Shown here: positions 13,706 to 25,533 of the stretch, in pieces
Layout: every line of letters begins with the position of its first letter
How positions within the stretch are numbered: position 1 is the stretch's first letter
NCBI RefSeq assembly: GCF_014805625.2
Contig: NW_023998417.1
Span: 979,253 to 1,043,252, forward strand
Direction of reading: 5' to 3'
DNA from: Glossina fuscipes
Lineage: Eukaryota; Arthropoda; Insecta; Diptera; Glossinidae
DNA: 64,000 nt
The notes under the pieces: generated by a model
What the model was told of the DNA's origin: nothing
Database searches by the model: none
Seen by the model: only the letters and a program-made list of their open reading frames with translations
Made by a program: the position numbers and the translations under genes

Positions 13706-14756
13706 TTGTGGCAAGGGTTTAACGTGGGTTCCTGCCTGAAAGGCTTAACCCCACGGTGGCCCAAGCCACTTTTAAGCGTACTACGCCCCCTGGCGAGTTA
13801 GACAATCCCCACAGAGTAGGGGCCTAAACAGCACCAGAGTCCACAACAGTTTATTGTGTATGGAACAATAAACCCCACTCTGGTCAATGGCGAGGCCTAG
13901 CTGCACTCAATTATTCCATTTTAGCTAGGAACTCGCCAACCACAACCACCACGAGTACTCCCCGAAGGGCCGCACCCAAGCAGTCAGGACTCACAAATTG
14001 ATCAACTGACTGCTTCCGCCATAAGGCTTCCACTGTGCTTTTGATCAATTACCACCATTACCCGCAGGCATCCGTGACATGTGTTCAAAAGTAAAAATAG
14101 GTAAAAGGGGAAAACTTATTATTCGTCATATCCCTTTTCCATTTTTGCATGTATTAATTAGTTTACCAGACATCTTCTATCAATCGGCCAAAGGGAAGGC
14201 CGTCCGTCAATTCCTTTTTGCATTAATAGTATAATTAATTTATTTGTTTATTACGACTTAAGGACAAAGTCCATCATATACCCGCAGGCATACGTGGCTT
14301 TGTGAGGCGAGCTTCCTGACTCCCGTGGCTCCCAGTTTGTTTTGCAAAGCCTTTTGGCATACTTTGGGCGGTTGTTAAAAACAACCGTACTTGCTTCGGA
14401 TTCTCCATACTTTCCTGGTTGCCAGCACCAATGAACTACTTTTCTTCAAGATATATAGGTCTCGGGTATTGCACTGAACATGGCAGACTAATCTAATGCA
14501 CTCTACCATGCACTCGCTAGATCACTACCTTCATCGTACTTAAATACCATTCAATATATTTCCTCGGTAGTAACTAGCTATTGACTAAGAGCTCTTCTTC
14601 CAGCCAACCCCTCCACCATCTCTCAGAAACTCGTCGCCGAGTTAGCAGCCCAAAACCTTAAACTCTTCTTAGCCGGCCGCAGCCGTTGCCCGGGGATCAC
14701 CGCTGGGAGGTGAGAGTTTCGGCACATCTATGCTTCCCATCAAAGCATAGTTCATC
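13706..14756. repeat. GC-rich stem-loop cluster, probable retroelement-derived insert
   Basis: About 1 kb with much higher GC content than its surroundings, flanked on the left by (TA)n and TACGTATACA and on the right by CATATATGTATACA. Visible stem-loops include 13,723-13,755 (with an inner GCCT-GAA-AGGC), 13,756-13,769 (GTGGC/GCCAC), 13,807-13,822 (CCCC/GGGG), 13,834-13,883 (CCAGAGT/ACTCTGG enclosing GTTTATTGT/ACAATAAAC), 13,897-13,928 (CTAGCT/AGCTAG), 13,978-14,015 (AAGCAGTCAG/CTGACTGCTT), 14,369-14,387 (CGGTTGTT/AACAACCG) and 14,728-14,750 (CTATGCTT/AAGCATAG). The pair 13,791-13,799 and 13,930-13,938 (TGGCGAGTT/AACTCGCCA) encloses three of these. On the minus strand, AATAAACAAATAAAT at about 14,232-14,246 resembles a non-LTR retroelement tail. 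No coding frame is seen. The family is not identified. Confidence 0.55.
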
Positions 14757-15481
14757 TCCCCATATATGTATACAATGGAATGTTTGCATAGGCAAGCATC
14801 TCTCTTAGACACTTGAAAATGATTTCTTTTGAAAAACGTGCGAGGATGAAGAAACGACCTCCCACAAGCGTTTCGGTTCTAAACAAAAGATGTTTATTTG
14901 TACATATTGAATATATATATATATATGTGTACAATACATATATATATATATTGAACATAAATATTCAAAATGAGCAAAACTTCTAAACTAGCAACAATGG
15001 TTTTCTCTTACTTGCTACTTAGTATTGCATGTATTCTCAGCTCCCCTTAGCTTTACATTTTCATTTCAAAAAGAAAAAGACAACAGGTCATGTTCACTCT
15101 TTAGTCGAGCTTGGATTCAGAAAACCTTTAGGCGATCGATTTAATCAATTTGCCGACTTGAAGTTTTCAATGAACAGATAAGTTTAAGACTCTTATACTA
15201 ATAATTGTTGTGTATTTGTTGTGAAACTTTACTTTGGATCTGAGGAAAACTTTTCTTTGCTCTCAGGCTCTAGTTGTCGAATGCATTCGTGTATCTACCC
15301 ATCTGACGGCTCATGTATGTTGTAATAAAGAACCCGTCAACCCGTTTCATTTGAAATAAGATTTAGTTTGAAATTCATGTTTTTTACATTTACTAAGACA
15401 GATGCAAAGAATCCTAAATAGTTCCTAAAGTAACAAATATTTGCCATTTGATGGTGTAAATGACAATGTGCTCGTATTTAT

Positions 15482-16170
15482 TAGATGTTTGCAAACAAGT
15501 TGATCAGTTGATCACTTTTTGACTTGAAAAAGTCATCTTTTTCGGGAAATTAGTACAATGCGTATTAATCGAATTAGTTTCTTGTTTTTGGGAACATGGC
15601 GATAACATGACGAAAGAATTTATATTGGTTTGGCAACGATTCACCCACTGACCAATTTTGGCACTTCTTCAACTTTTCGCTTCCACGTGCCAGCCAAGCC
15701 ATGCTGCACCGATCTGAATAAGTGATAATTAGCAGGCGCCATGTCTGGCGAGTACGCTGGGTGTGGCAGAACTTCCTATTCCAGCTGGAACAGTGTATCC
15801 AGTGGACATGTTTTGCAATAAGTGGTCAAAAAATTGCATTTTCTGTCAATTCGTATCATCCGTGAATCGAATCGAATTAAACCGTTGAATCTAAAATCGA
15901 TAATTGGAATATGAAAGCATCGCTCTGAACATATTTGATGGGCTTCGGCAGCAGATCTTTTCAAATGAACCAGAAAAGTAATAAATCTGGAAGAAGAAGA
16001 ATTTTGAGCGCTCCATGATTAGTGTCGACTTACGCCGAATAAAACCAATACGTAGAGGAAAGTCAAAGCCATCGAATTGACCCGTTACGTATACTGGTAT
16101 TTCCCCATTTTTTTTATCATTTTTACCGGTAGAAGTAGGTGATCAGAACTTTCGCAAACACTTGAAATAT
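15482..16170 (-). mobile_element. Internally deleted mariner transposon
   Basis: A decayed mariner-family (IS630/Tc1/mariner) element on the minus strand, about 0.7 kb against the usual 1.3 kb. It holds the N- and C-terminal ends of a transposase with the middle missing. Possible imperfect terminal inverted repeats are visible: the + strand at about 15,487-15,510 (GTTTGCAAACAAGTTGATCA) and the minus strand at about 16,162-16,141 (GTTTGCGAAAGTTCTGATCA), with TA dinucleotides just outside. Boundaries are approximate. A shortened element that keeps both ends is the kind that full-length relatives can mobilise. Between its right end and about 16.4 kb I see nothing else. Confidence 0.7.
15540..16016 (-). 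pseudogene. Mariner transposase remnant (minus strand)
   Basis: Read on the minus strand from an ATG at 16,016. The N-terminal part includes LKRSAAEAHQICSE, matching the start of the helix-turn-helix region of mariner transposases (consensus KKxAAEAHR). After a large deletion, the C-terminal catalytic part appears as QLE-stop-EVLPHPAYSPDMAP, then ANYHLFRSVQHGLAG and FFRHVIAMFPKTRN. The YSPD aspartate (codon at 15,743-15,745) is the third acid of the mariner DD34D triad. The stop replaces the conserved Trp of the WEVLPHP motif. Two more stops and at least one frameshift follow, and the first two catalytic acids lie in the deleted part. It cannot encode an active enzyme. Confidence 0.85.
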
Positions 16171-18284
16171 ATTAGGTTATGTGTGCGTACACAATAAGTT
16201 GCGCATCTGAAGCAGTATCTGACGGTTTGGCATGTCTATGTAGATTGTTTACGTTTACATAACATATTATGTTTACAATGTTGCCATTCGCAGGAACCTA
16301 TTACTGTCGTTATTGCTTAATTGTCAGTCCATTAAAACGCTAAATAAATAAAGTACCGAAGATTCTTATTATTGAGTGGGAAAAAGGAAAAAACACGAAA
16401 GTTTATAAATTTAATTAAGTTCCTTAATTCCCAAACAATTAATATTTTCCTTTAGCAAAAAAAAAAAATTACAAATAATTGTAACCTTGGACTTGAAGCA
16501 TTTTTTATATTCTGCGCATTGAATTTTGACGCTTATCATTCGACCGCGTTATAAATAATTGCTAATTAATGTAATTATGAAAACAATTTACTTTTCATCA
16601 TACATAATTATTATTGTTTAACTTTTTGCATCTTTTTTTTTTTTTTTTTTTTTTTTTTAAGTAAACTGACTCTTTGGCAGTCATTAAACCGTTCACTGCT
16701 CACTTATATGATTAGTTAATTGCAACAATGCTGGTACGTGTGCATACAAAGAAAAAAAAAAAAAAAACTAAAAAATAACCGAGCATTCGCGTTTACCTAA
16801 AGAGACGTACGTTTTGGCTTTTATTTATTTATTTATTTATTTATTTTTTTTTTTGTTATTTATTTTTTATTTTAACCGCAAGTATGCACATAACGTACAT
16901 TGACTTTCAAATATATCATATCATTGATATTTGAATAAAAACAAAAGAGTAATAGCGTCAGGGAAGCTCTGAATAATCAATTTTCAGCAATTTATTCAGG
17001 CGCATATTTAAATGAAAATATTTCCTATCACTTTATCACGAATTATATACGAATGACGAGTAAACGTTTATGAAATGTGGTTAATTGTGCAAATACGTAC
17101 ACACAAACATATATACACACGCAAACACATTCGCACCTAAAAGCTTATAAATTTTTAATAAAATTCGGCGCATAAACTAAAATCATAAATTTTTGTTTTA
17201 AAATCACCAACGGAACAGCCTAGTTATACTAATTCTAATATCCCCTATGTCACATTCGTACTACAAACCCTATAAAATATAGATATAAAAATAAATATAT
17301 ATATACTGACATACAATGCATATGTATGTGTACATGTACGTGTAGTTGCATTCATACATAAATGATCGGTAATAGTTTTCAAGTCGTTGCTTTTACTTAC
17401 GTATGTCCGTCCTTCCGATCTAGAATTATTCCTTAAATTGCAAAGGAAAAAAAAAGAACAAAGAACACTTCTCCAGGGCATTAGCATATGGGAAACAGAA
17501 AGAAAGAATTCTGCACTGATGTAATCACTTTCAGCATTTCGCAGTAAGTCAGATAGTAGACATTAATCGGTTACCAATTTCAAATTGGACTCCTCTGGCC
17601 TCTCCTCTTCCATGCCGTTAATCGACAGACGACATACCATCTAGCATTTTAATACCGATCCGTGCTTCTAGCTCCATAGGCATGTCAAATATATCCAATT
17701 TTCATGAACTTACTAGAACTCCCGGATAATCCGAGATTTTAGGTCCATAAACGTGGATTTATTTATACGCCCGTAATTTTCATACCGTTATAAATCATCC
17801 CAAGTCCGTGTATCTGAGTTTATTGACAGCTGAGCGCATTTCCCGAAAAAACAAACAGTTAAAATAGGATGAAAGGATTTTCATAAACTTGTTGACGGGA
17901 CTGCTGGGTATTCAAGATCCGTTTTATGCTAAATATATATTTTTTTATTTTTTTATTTGCCTTTTTGTTGTATTTTATTATATTGTTGTTGAAAATTTGG
18001 ATTTGGAAACAAATACAGGCCAGGCGCGGATATGATATGTGTTTGTGCCCACATAGATAAATTTTTAGTGGTCTGCCAAATGGTTGAACAAAATTTATGG
18101 TTTTTGTAATATGTATTGTCGTATTTCATTCTTACCCTATTGAGTGTTGTAGTTTTATCATCTCATATGAAACCGTAAACACGACGCTTCTCGCGTGATA
18201 CTCATTATGGTCATGAAGCCAACGAAATGAAGAATACATTCCTGTTTGTCTGTCACCGAAGGCAATATTTCTTTTTTACGAGCA

Positions 18285-18286
<2 letters not shown>

Positions 18287-18333
<47 letters not shown>
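18287..18333. repeat. (GT)n microsatellite
   Basis: A pure GT run of about 46 bases. Confidence 0.97.
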
Positions 18334-18334
<1 letters not shown>

Positions 18335-18910
18335 AATCTCTTTCTTAGAGATATAAAGCACATTGAAATGTTCTTATTGAAGGGAGACACAGTTCCAGTT
18401 CTTCCTGCAATTTCCAAAAATTTAATTACTACTTAGTGAATGCCACGCTAATGGCGACAATAAACTGATGACGATTTCAAACAGTCCTTGACTAATTGGC
18501 TGCATATTGGCATGAAAATAAATTCAAGTAAAGCTGGTTTCGAAGAATATCGACAAACCTATTTGAATTTGAAAATTCCCAGCATCACAAAAAAAAGACC
18601 CCGAAGTTAAACCATACGTATGTAGGGAAAACAATGTACATGTGTGCAGAATTTTAGACGACATCTAGAAGATAAGTATAGATGTGACGAAATTTTCACT
18701 CAGTTTAGGCACTTTGCACTTTCCTTAGGCGCAGAGTATTAAAAGATCTTTCAAGTATTTATTTTGTTTATCACGTACGTACGTGCGTATGTATTGAAAT
18801 ATGTGTAGATCCGCTTACAAGTCACTTTAGTATCATGATGGGTATCTAAATTTCAACTTATAGCGAGCAAAGGTTTATTTTTTGGCTTATTTTATATCCT
18901 ATATACATCC

Positions 18911-18912
18911 TA

Positions 18913-18950
<38 letters not shown>

Positions 18951-19000
18951 CATATGTGTATATTATTGATATATATAGATATATATATATATATATATAT
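18911..19000. repeat. Compound (TA)n microsatellite
   Basis: Two long TA runs separated by TTCACATATGTGTATATTAT. Confidence 0.95.
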
Positions 19001-21978
19001 TTATTATATTATTAAAGGCATATACAAATTGTTAAAACAATCGTTTATCACAATGTCGTAAGTCGATGGCAAAAAAAAAAAAAAACAAAAAAGTGCAATT
19101 TTGCAAAAATTTTAACCGAATTTTATAACTTCCTTCCCTATGCGTTTTCCTCGTTTTTCATTTGCGAGATTGTTTTATTTTATTTTATTTTTTGTTGATT
19201 ATTTTTAATTTTTATTTGTGGCTAAAATCCAATAATTAAATTTTGTTGAGCGAAACGATTAATTAATTACCGTATATTCGCAGTTATAACACTAAATTAA
19301 TGTACGGTAATTGTTGCATGTCTGTCCTTGGATGTATATACAATTTTATCATTGAATTTTGGTTTTTTTTGTTTTTTTTTTTTCCTTTCCGTCCCCCTAA
19401 TTGTGCCTAACGATAGAGGGCTTCATGTATGGAATGCTTTCCTGCATATATTCACACACACACACAGTTCACAGTTCAAAATTTTGTAAAACTGATTATT
19501 ATTTAAAACCATAAAATACACGAAATCATTTATAGAGCCAAATATATATATGTACATATACATATATATATATATATACACACCATATATATAAATATAT
19601 ACATCATATACATATATATATATCTATATACACCAAGTAGGCTTGTGTGTGTGTGTGTGTGTGTATGGTCTGATAAAAAAAATAAAAAAAAATGAAAAAC
19701 ACCAAAAACATGGGAAATGGGATTTTTCTCTGCATCACAATGATATCCTCATTTTTGTGGTAATACAATTAGATTATCGCACAGGTTTTGCAGTTTTGTT
19801 TATTTATTTGTTTGCTTGCTTGTTTATTGTTGATTTTGTTGAGAGCATTTCGCAATGTCAACATAAACAATAGTCTTTATGTAGTGTGTTTATCAATAAA
19901 TTCAATGACGGCCACTGGCTTGTTCGGTATATCAAAAGAGTTTCTTTTTTTTTTTCATTCCCCGTAAATTGTGGATAACGAAATAGTAAAGCATGTTCGA
20001 CAAAATCATGTCCAAAAACGCAATAAAATACAAAATAAACAAATCTACTACACAAGCGGTAAAAATCATTTCCGAAAAACAATGAAAACTTTTTGGGAAG
20101 TAAGAGAAAGATCAAAATTTGAAATATAGTTGATCTTCAAGCCGCTATATGCATTCTATTCTATTCTACCGTAAAGATCGACGAAGTCTTGCGAACATTT
20201 GTTGTTCACTTTCCCGAATTCATTTACGAAAGATAAGCAATGTATTAGAAGAGATTTTTTAAGGAGACTCGTTTGGACGACCATTATTTAAAGACATTTT
20301 CTATTAGTTATTTTAATACAAAATGGCGGTCTACTGCAGCTTTAGTATAAAAAAAAAAGATCATCTTCTTTATACCTAAAGCACACAATTTTCTGTCTAA
20401 AAGATGGATCTGAAAACGTTCTTGCAGAGTACCTTCAATGTCAAACTCGTCACTAGCTTAAATTACATAAGAAATATTCTCCGAACTTCGTTACAGCTAT
20501 GAAGCTACGGTTGATAGCTTGAACAGAGCCAGTCTATTGAGAATCGAACTCGACGTCTCTTAAAAAAAAAAACGCAGTTTGGACAAACAGTTTTATGTAG
20601 TGGTTTCATCCAAGAAATTATCTTTTATGCCACGGAATTCGCTCAGCCTTCTTGTGAAACCATTCTTGAATGTTTAAGGGACGAAGTAAAAATGGTAATA
20701 AAAAAAAAAAAAAACCCAGAAGCGCGACTACTTTATTAGATAAAACAATTTGCTTTACATTCTTAAGGGACTCCACTTAATAAGTCAAAGTTAGTTGAAA
20801 ACGTAACCAAGAGAGAGCTAAGATAATCTGGGATATTTCATGGATGCCCATCTTCAAAGTCAGTAATAAGTACATCATTTTCCCTTATCGTAACATGCTT
20901 TTTGTGCTTCTCTCTGAATCTACCACCCCTGGGTGTCTTCTTAGCCTTCTAAGTTTATTCACCGTCAGGTTGCGAAAGTAATCAAATCATAAAATGTTTT
21001 ATTTAAATTCTTCTTATTATAAAAAAATGAAAGAAAAATTATATATAGAGGGATAGAGGTGAAGACAAAAAAAAAATAACAATTTTCCACGGCCAGATGG
21101 TTAAAGGATGTGAAGCAATCTCCTCCAGGAAGGAGAGAAGGAAATCGCATTTATGAGGTTAGGGTAAATAGGGACAAGTAAAAGGATATATAGCTAAGCG
21201 AACTGAACATGTCAAGCCACTTACATAGCCAGCTTAGCTAGCTTAACAAGCTTAGTCTAACAATCCATTAAGATAAGAATATTAGGACAAAGTTTTTCAT
21301 TTATCAATAAAATTAAATGGGCCGCGCATTAGCTTGATGTAAACGACGAGTGTGGACGGCTATGTCGACTTGAAGAGTGTACTTGCTTGATGGGTTTATG
21401 AACTCTCTCTTGACTGAGATTTACAAGACGAAGGTGTTTTAATTGTTATGCAATCCGAACCTAAACCTATCCTACGAAAATTAGATTTTCTCAAGAGCGG
21501 AAGTAACAAACACTTTACGATTTTTTTTCAAGTTTTTTTCAAATGTTTACAATTTTGAAAAGATTTCGACCCTTTGATACTTGAAAATAACGGTTTAAAT
21601 TGTATGTAGCAAAAGTTCATGGGGCGAAAACAATACTAGACTAAGAGCTTCTAAAGCCAGTCAGCTAATCCCACTCAATAGTTTACTAACCTGGGATAAG
21701 AGAAAAACTCCTTTTATTTTTTAATAAATTATAAAATAATTCTATTATAAAATATATTGAAAATATATTGTTATTAAAAAGTATTGTTCATAAATATTTA
21801 AATTTATTTACAGCGTACCTTTCCCTTTCGTTGAATCTTAATCGAGAGTAATTTTAACTTTTACTCGGTCGTTGTTTATTTTAATACATGCAATTAAGTC
21901 GTAGAATGAAAAGTTTTTACAAACAAATTTTTGTCAAAATAATACCAGTAACGGTACCAGTTTTTAAATCATATACAC

Positions 21979-22013
21979 GGGCAGGCAGGCAGGCAAGCAG
22001 GCAGGCAGGCAGA
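21979..22013. repeat. (GGCA)n tetranucleotide array
   Basis: About eight GGCA units with one AGCA variant. A shorter GGCA array is at 7,676-7,710 and another at 24,270-24,287. Confidence 0.93.
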
Positions 22014-22140
22014 CCGTGTTATATGGCATATACGGTCTTGTGTGTTTAGTTAGTCAGTTTAGTTCGTACAACTCTTTTTTGCAAAGTTATAAACATGTAT
22101 GCATGTATGTGTGTGTGAAAAAAGGAGTGGTCTTTATTTA

Positions 22141-22142
22141 TA

Positions 22143-22174
<32 letters not shown>
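22141..22174. repeat. (TA)n microsatellite
   Basis: A TA run of 34 bases, slightly interrupted at the start. Confidence 0.96.
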
Positions 22175-22177
<3 letters not shown>

Positions 22178-23317
22178 TTATATATTTACTATTAATTGTA
22201 ATTTAGTTAGTAGCACACATTCTGGTTAGAGCTATTTTGCACATTTTTTTAAATTTTTTTTATTTTTTTTTATTTTAATTTTTTGTTTTATTTATTTTGC
22301 AATTCAACACTTACTTTACTGTGGCTTTTCTGGTTGATTGTATTCCGCAAAAGCCAAATCCTTTATATATATAAATACATATATAAATATATATGTGTTT
22401 GTGTGTTTGTGTGTTTGCGAATACATTTTCGATTATCTAACAACATGCAATAGAGAAGATGTTTAATTTTTAAATTTTATATATTCTTCAGTCTTAAATA
22501 TAAATATTGCTTATCGAGAGTTTCGCTAGCATGCTTGAGACGTTTGCTACAAAAGTATTCAGTGAAACATTAAATCGATTACAGAGAATTCATTTCAACG
22601 CTTCATTGCTTACTATCATCAGAGTTAGAGTTGGTAAGATTGCGTGCAAAAATTGAAAACGCGTAGATTCAATGCATAGACAGTCAAGTGTCAAGGAAGT
22701 AAAAATTCCCTGAGAATTTCATTTTATGCAAATTGCTTTATTGTTGCATTCCCTCCGAAACTACACGGAATTAGTATTTTTTATTATTATATTAAATATT
22801 GAAAAATGGCAATCAGAGCGAATTAAATGAGAGCGAGTTGGTAAAGGCTATCTTTCTATTGAGAGAAGTACGGGAAGTATAGCGAATCTATGTTTGTCGA
22901 GCTTGCGGTACAATGTAGGAATGTACAATGTAAATTTTCGATCGATTAACTTCAAATTTGAACCGTAACTCTTTATAGTAGCATTTTTTTTTTTTTTTTT
23001 TGATTTGTTAATTTTACTCCATGCCCCATACACAAGCTGTTTAATGCTGCGCCCGTTTTGGTTAAAGTTTGTACAATGATTTTGGTGTTTATTTCTAGAT
23101 GGAAATTGACGAACTTTTGCGACGACGTTATATATATGTATTCGTGTTTTGCATGGTTTTACTTTGTTGCCATTTTGCTTTTTAAAAAATAATTTCAATC
23201 CAAAACTAAATCGATTCTTTAACTTTATATGATCACCCCATTAACTATAAATTGCCAAATTGTGAAGAAAATTATGCCAAGAAAATACTGACAAAGTAAA
23301 ATTTTATGCCTAAAATT

Positions 23318-23530
23318 ATCCGCCTAAGAGGCCGAGTAGACTAAGGGTCCCGACTAACAACTTAATGACCGTGGATTCAAGCCTCAAGTCTGGTAGGGTT
23401 TTCAATAAAGCCCATAGCCTGAAACACTAGTGTTTTAAGACTTAAATTTTTGGATTTTAATTACTCTGGTCAAAATAATTATAATATTAATAATAATAAT
23501 TATTACTATTACTAAAACTATTATCCAACA
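23318..23530 (+). repeat. tRNA-derived SINE-like element, copy 1
   Basis: The head resembles a tRNA with an RNA polymerase III split promoter: A box AGGCCGAGTAG at 23,329-23,339 (followed by ACTAAGGG, as in Leu/Ser tRNAs) and B box GATTCAAGCCT at 23,374-23,384, 45 bases apart start to start. No 3' acceptor stem can be formed, so it is not a functional tRNA. The body contains GGTAGGGTTTTCAATAAAGC, and the element ends in an (ATA/ATT)n-rich tail near 23,480-23,515. Related sequences occur at 38.2 kb and 54.9 kb. Confidence 0.6.
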
Positions 23531-24195
23531 AATGTGCAGAGAGTGAATTGAGTTAAATTGAATTGTAATTGTTTCTAGATAAACAAATTATGCCCTTTGT
23601 CCGCATCACTTCTGTAAGGCTAATATTTAATTTGCCGTATCCGACAGAACTTAAAATAGACTCACTTTTTATTATACCGTACGATTTAGAATGATCCGTC
23701 CGCCCGTGTAATGCTTGCGCAAATATTTCTACGTTCGTGCGGCCTTAGAAGAATTACCTTTGAGTGCAGTTACTCGAGGACAATCAGGTGATCCCAGGAT
23801 GAGCAAATGAGCATTTTGCAGCCCCTTCTCCTTATAATGCGTAATTTTGAGAAAATCGTTAACTTAAAAAAAGTAGAATTTTCAGAATTTCTCGGCAAAA
23901 ATTGCTAACTACTGCCTACTGTACTCTGATGTATCAAAATTGATGAGAATTTCTTGTGAACGTCTTTTCATATAATCATCCCTATGAAGATTAAAGTCTC
24001 GCTATATAGCAAAAATGTATATGAAAAATAATGTTAGCTATCTACCTACGGTCACGGTCGTTACAATATTCTTTTGTTTGTTTTGTAATGCCCTAAAGGG
24101 GGCATTTTCATCTCCATTTCCATTTCCATTTCATTCTAAAAGTAAACATAGACAGCTTTCTCTTATTTCGCATTTTCATTTTATGCAATAAACGA

Positions 24196-24196
<1 letters not shown>

Positions 24197-24230
<34 letters not shown>
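24197..24230. repeat. (TGC)n trinucleotide array
   Basis: About eleven TGC/GCT units. Within about 650 bases downstream lie (ATC)n at 24,358-24,392 and (GAT)n at 24,805-24,826, making a cluster of trinucleotide repeats just upstream of the first visible Gasp exon. Confidence 0.95.
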
Positions 24231-24946
24231 ATTATTTTTGTTAGTGATCGCCTTAAAATTTCCCTGGGAGGCAGGCATGCAGGCAGGCTCATCATCGTGT
24301 GACGCTTCTAACTGTAATTAAACAATTATGGCCTTTGCATAAGCGTATTGGGTATCATTATCATCATCATCATTATCATCATCATCATTATCGACGATAC
24401 TCTTCAATTATTTAATATTATTATTACACGATGATGGTAATTGCAATTACAGTATTCTCAGTTAGACAGCTTTGCAGCAATGATATCAGCAGCAATAATA
24501 TTGACAAGCTATTTAATAATGCATTGATAAGTTCTCACACAGCTACAATAGAATGGTGACAACAATAATAAGAACAACAACAAACAATGAAAACAATTGG
24601 ACTTTATACATTATTAATCCATAAATGGATTTCATATTTAACGGATGCCACTTTTCTGTTGTTCAATTATTACTGATTCATATACGAATGGCTCATACAT
24701 CATGCATACATCATACATTATATACATACACTTACATAAATAGACATAACGTGTAGTATCATTTTTTTTGTTAATTAATTGAATGTTAGTGTAGTGATAC
24801 GCGATGATGATGATGATGATGATGATATAAGTTTATAATGCAAATTTTAATTAGGTTTGACGTTGTTATTTGATTTTTATTTATTAATATTTCATAGTAA
24901 TTACAAAATAATATTTTCAAGTAATTACAAAAAGAAGAAAATTAAA

Positions 24947-24954
<8 letters not shown>

Positions 24955-24992
<38 letters not shown>
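24955..24992. repeat. (AT)n microsatellite next to the Gasp exon acceptor
   Basis: An AT run of about 38 bases ending 66 bases upstream of the first visible Gasp coding exon. Confidence 0.97.
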
Positions 24993-24998
<6 letters not shown>

Positions 24999-25058
24999 CG
25001 ATTCAGCTATGAACTAATTTTCAATTTTTATACATATATTTATTTATTTATATTACAG

Positions 25059-25268
25059 CTGTTGCCCAGGATAACTTCAAATGCCCAGATGATTTTGGAT
25101 TTTATCCACATGATATATCCTGTGATAAATATTGGAAATGCGATAACAATGTGGCTGAATTGAAAACTTGCGGCAATGGCTTGGCATTCGATGCTTCCGA
25201 TCCTAAATATTTAACTGAAAATTGTGACTATTTACATAATGTTGACTGCGGAGATCGTACACAATTGG
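25059..25268 (+). CDS. Gasp: Gasp/obstructor-C, internal exon with chitin-binding domain 1
   Basis: First recognisable coding exon of a secreted chitin-binding protein of the obstructor family, which acts in the chitinous matrix of insect trachea and cuticle. The exon follows an acceptor ending TATTACAG and begins with two bases (CT) that complete an Ala codon started in an upstream exon. It reads AVAQDNFKCPDDFGFYPHD and onward. Numbering from that Ala, a complete type-2 chitin-binding (peritrophin-A) domain has cysteines at 9, 22, 28, 38, 56 and 64, with the aromatic Y-W pair at 25-26 typical of the family. AVAQ fits the end of a signal peptide, so the start codon and hydrophobic core must lie upstream. 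The exon ends with one base of a Glu codon before GTGAGA. Similarity to Drosophila Gasp is recalled, not computed, but is very strong over the whole protein. The domain count (three) and tail sequence favour Gasp over other obstructors. Confidence 0.95.
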
Positions 25269-25344
25269 GTGAGAAAGACATATAACAAAAATATTGAATA
25301 CACAGAAAATTGATTTTATTTCATTCATTTTTTTATGTACACAG

Positions 25345-25533
25345 AACCTCCAATTTCGACTCCCCATTGCTCTCGTTTGTATGGTATCTTCCCGGATGAG
25401 AATAAATGTGATGTCTTCTGGAACTGCTGGAACGGTGAACCATCTAGATATCAATGTTCTCCCGGTTTGGCTTATGATCGCGATGCTCGCGTTTGTATGT
25501 GGGCTGATCAAGTGCCCGAATGCCGAAATGAAG
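25345..25533 (+). CDS. Gasp: Gasp/obstructor-C, exon with chitin-binding domain 2
   Basis: The second visible exon follows a 76-base intron whose acceptor is GTACACAG. Its first two bases (AA) complete the Glu codon split from the preceding exon. It encodes residues 72-133 of the visible protein. The second chitin-binding domain has cysteines at 79, 92, 98, 108, 121 and 130 and contains the segment CDVFWNCWNGEPSRYQC, with the conserved aromatic cluster between Cys 2 and Cys 3. The donor is G|GTAATT after the sequence CRNE. The frame stays open past the donor, but the homologous protein continues with EVANGFSC, which the next exon supplies, so the read-through is not coding. Phase is again 1, so this exon is a symmetric domain-sized module. 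Confidence 0.96.
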
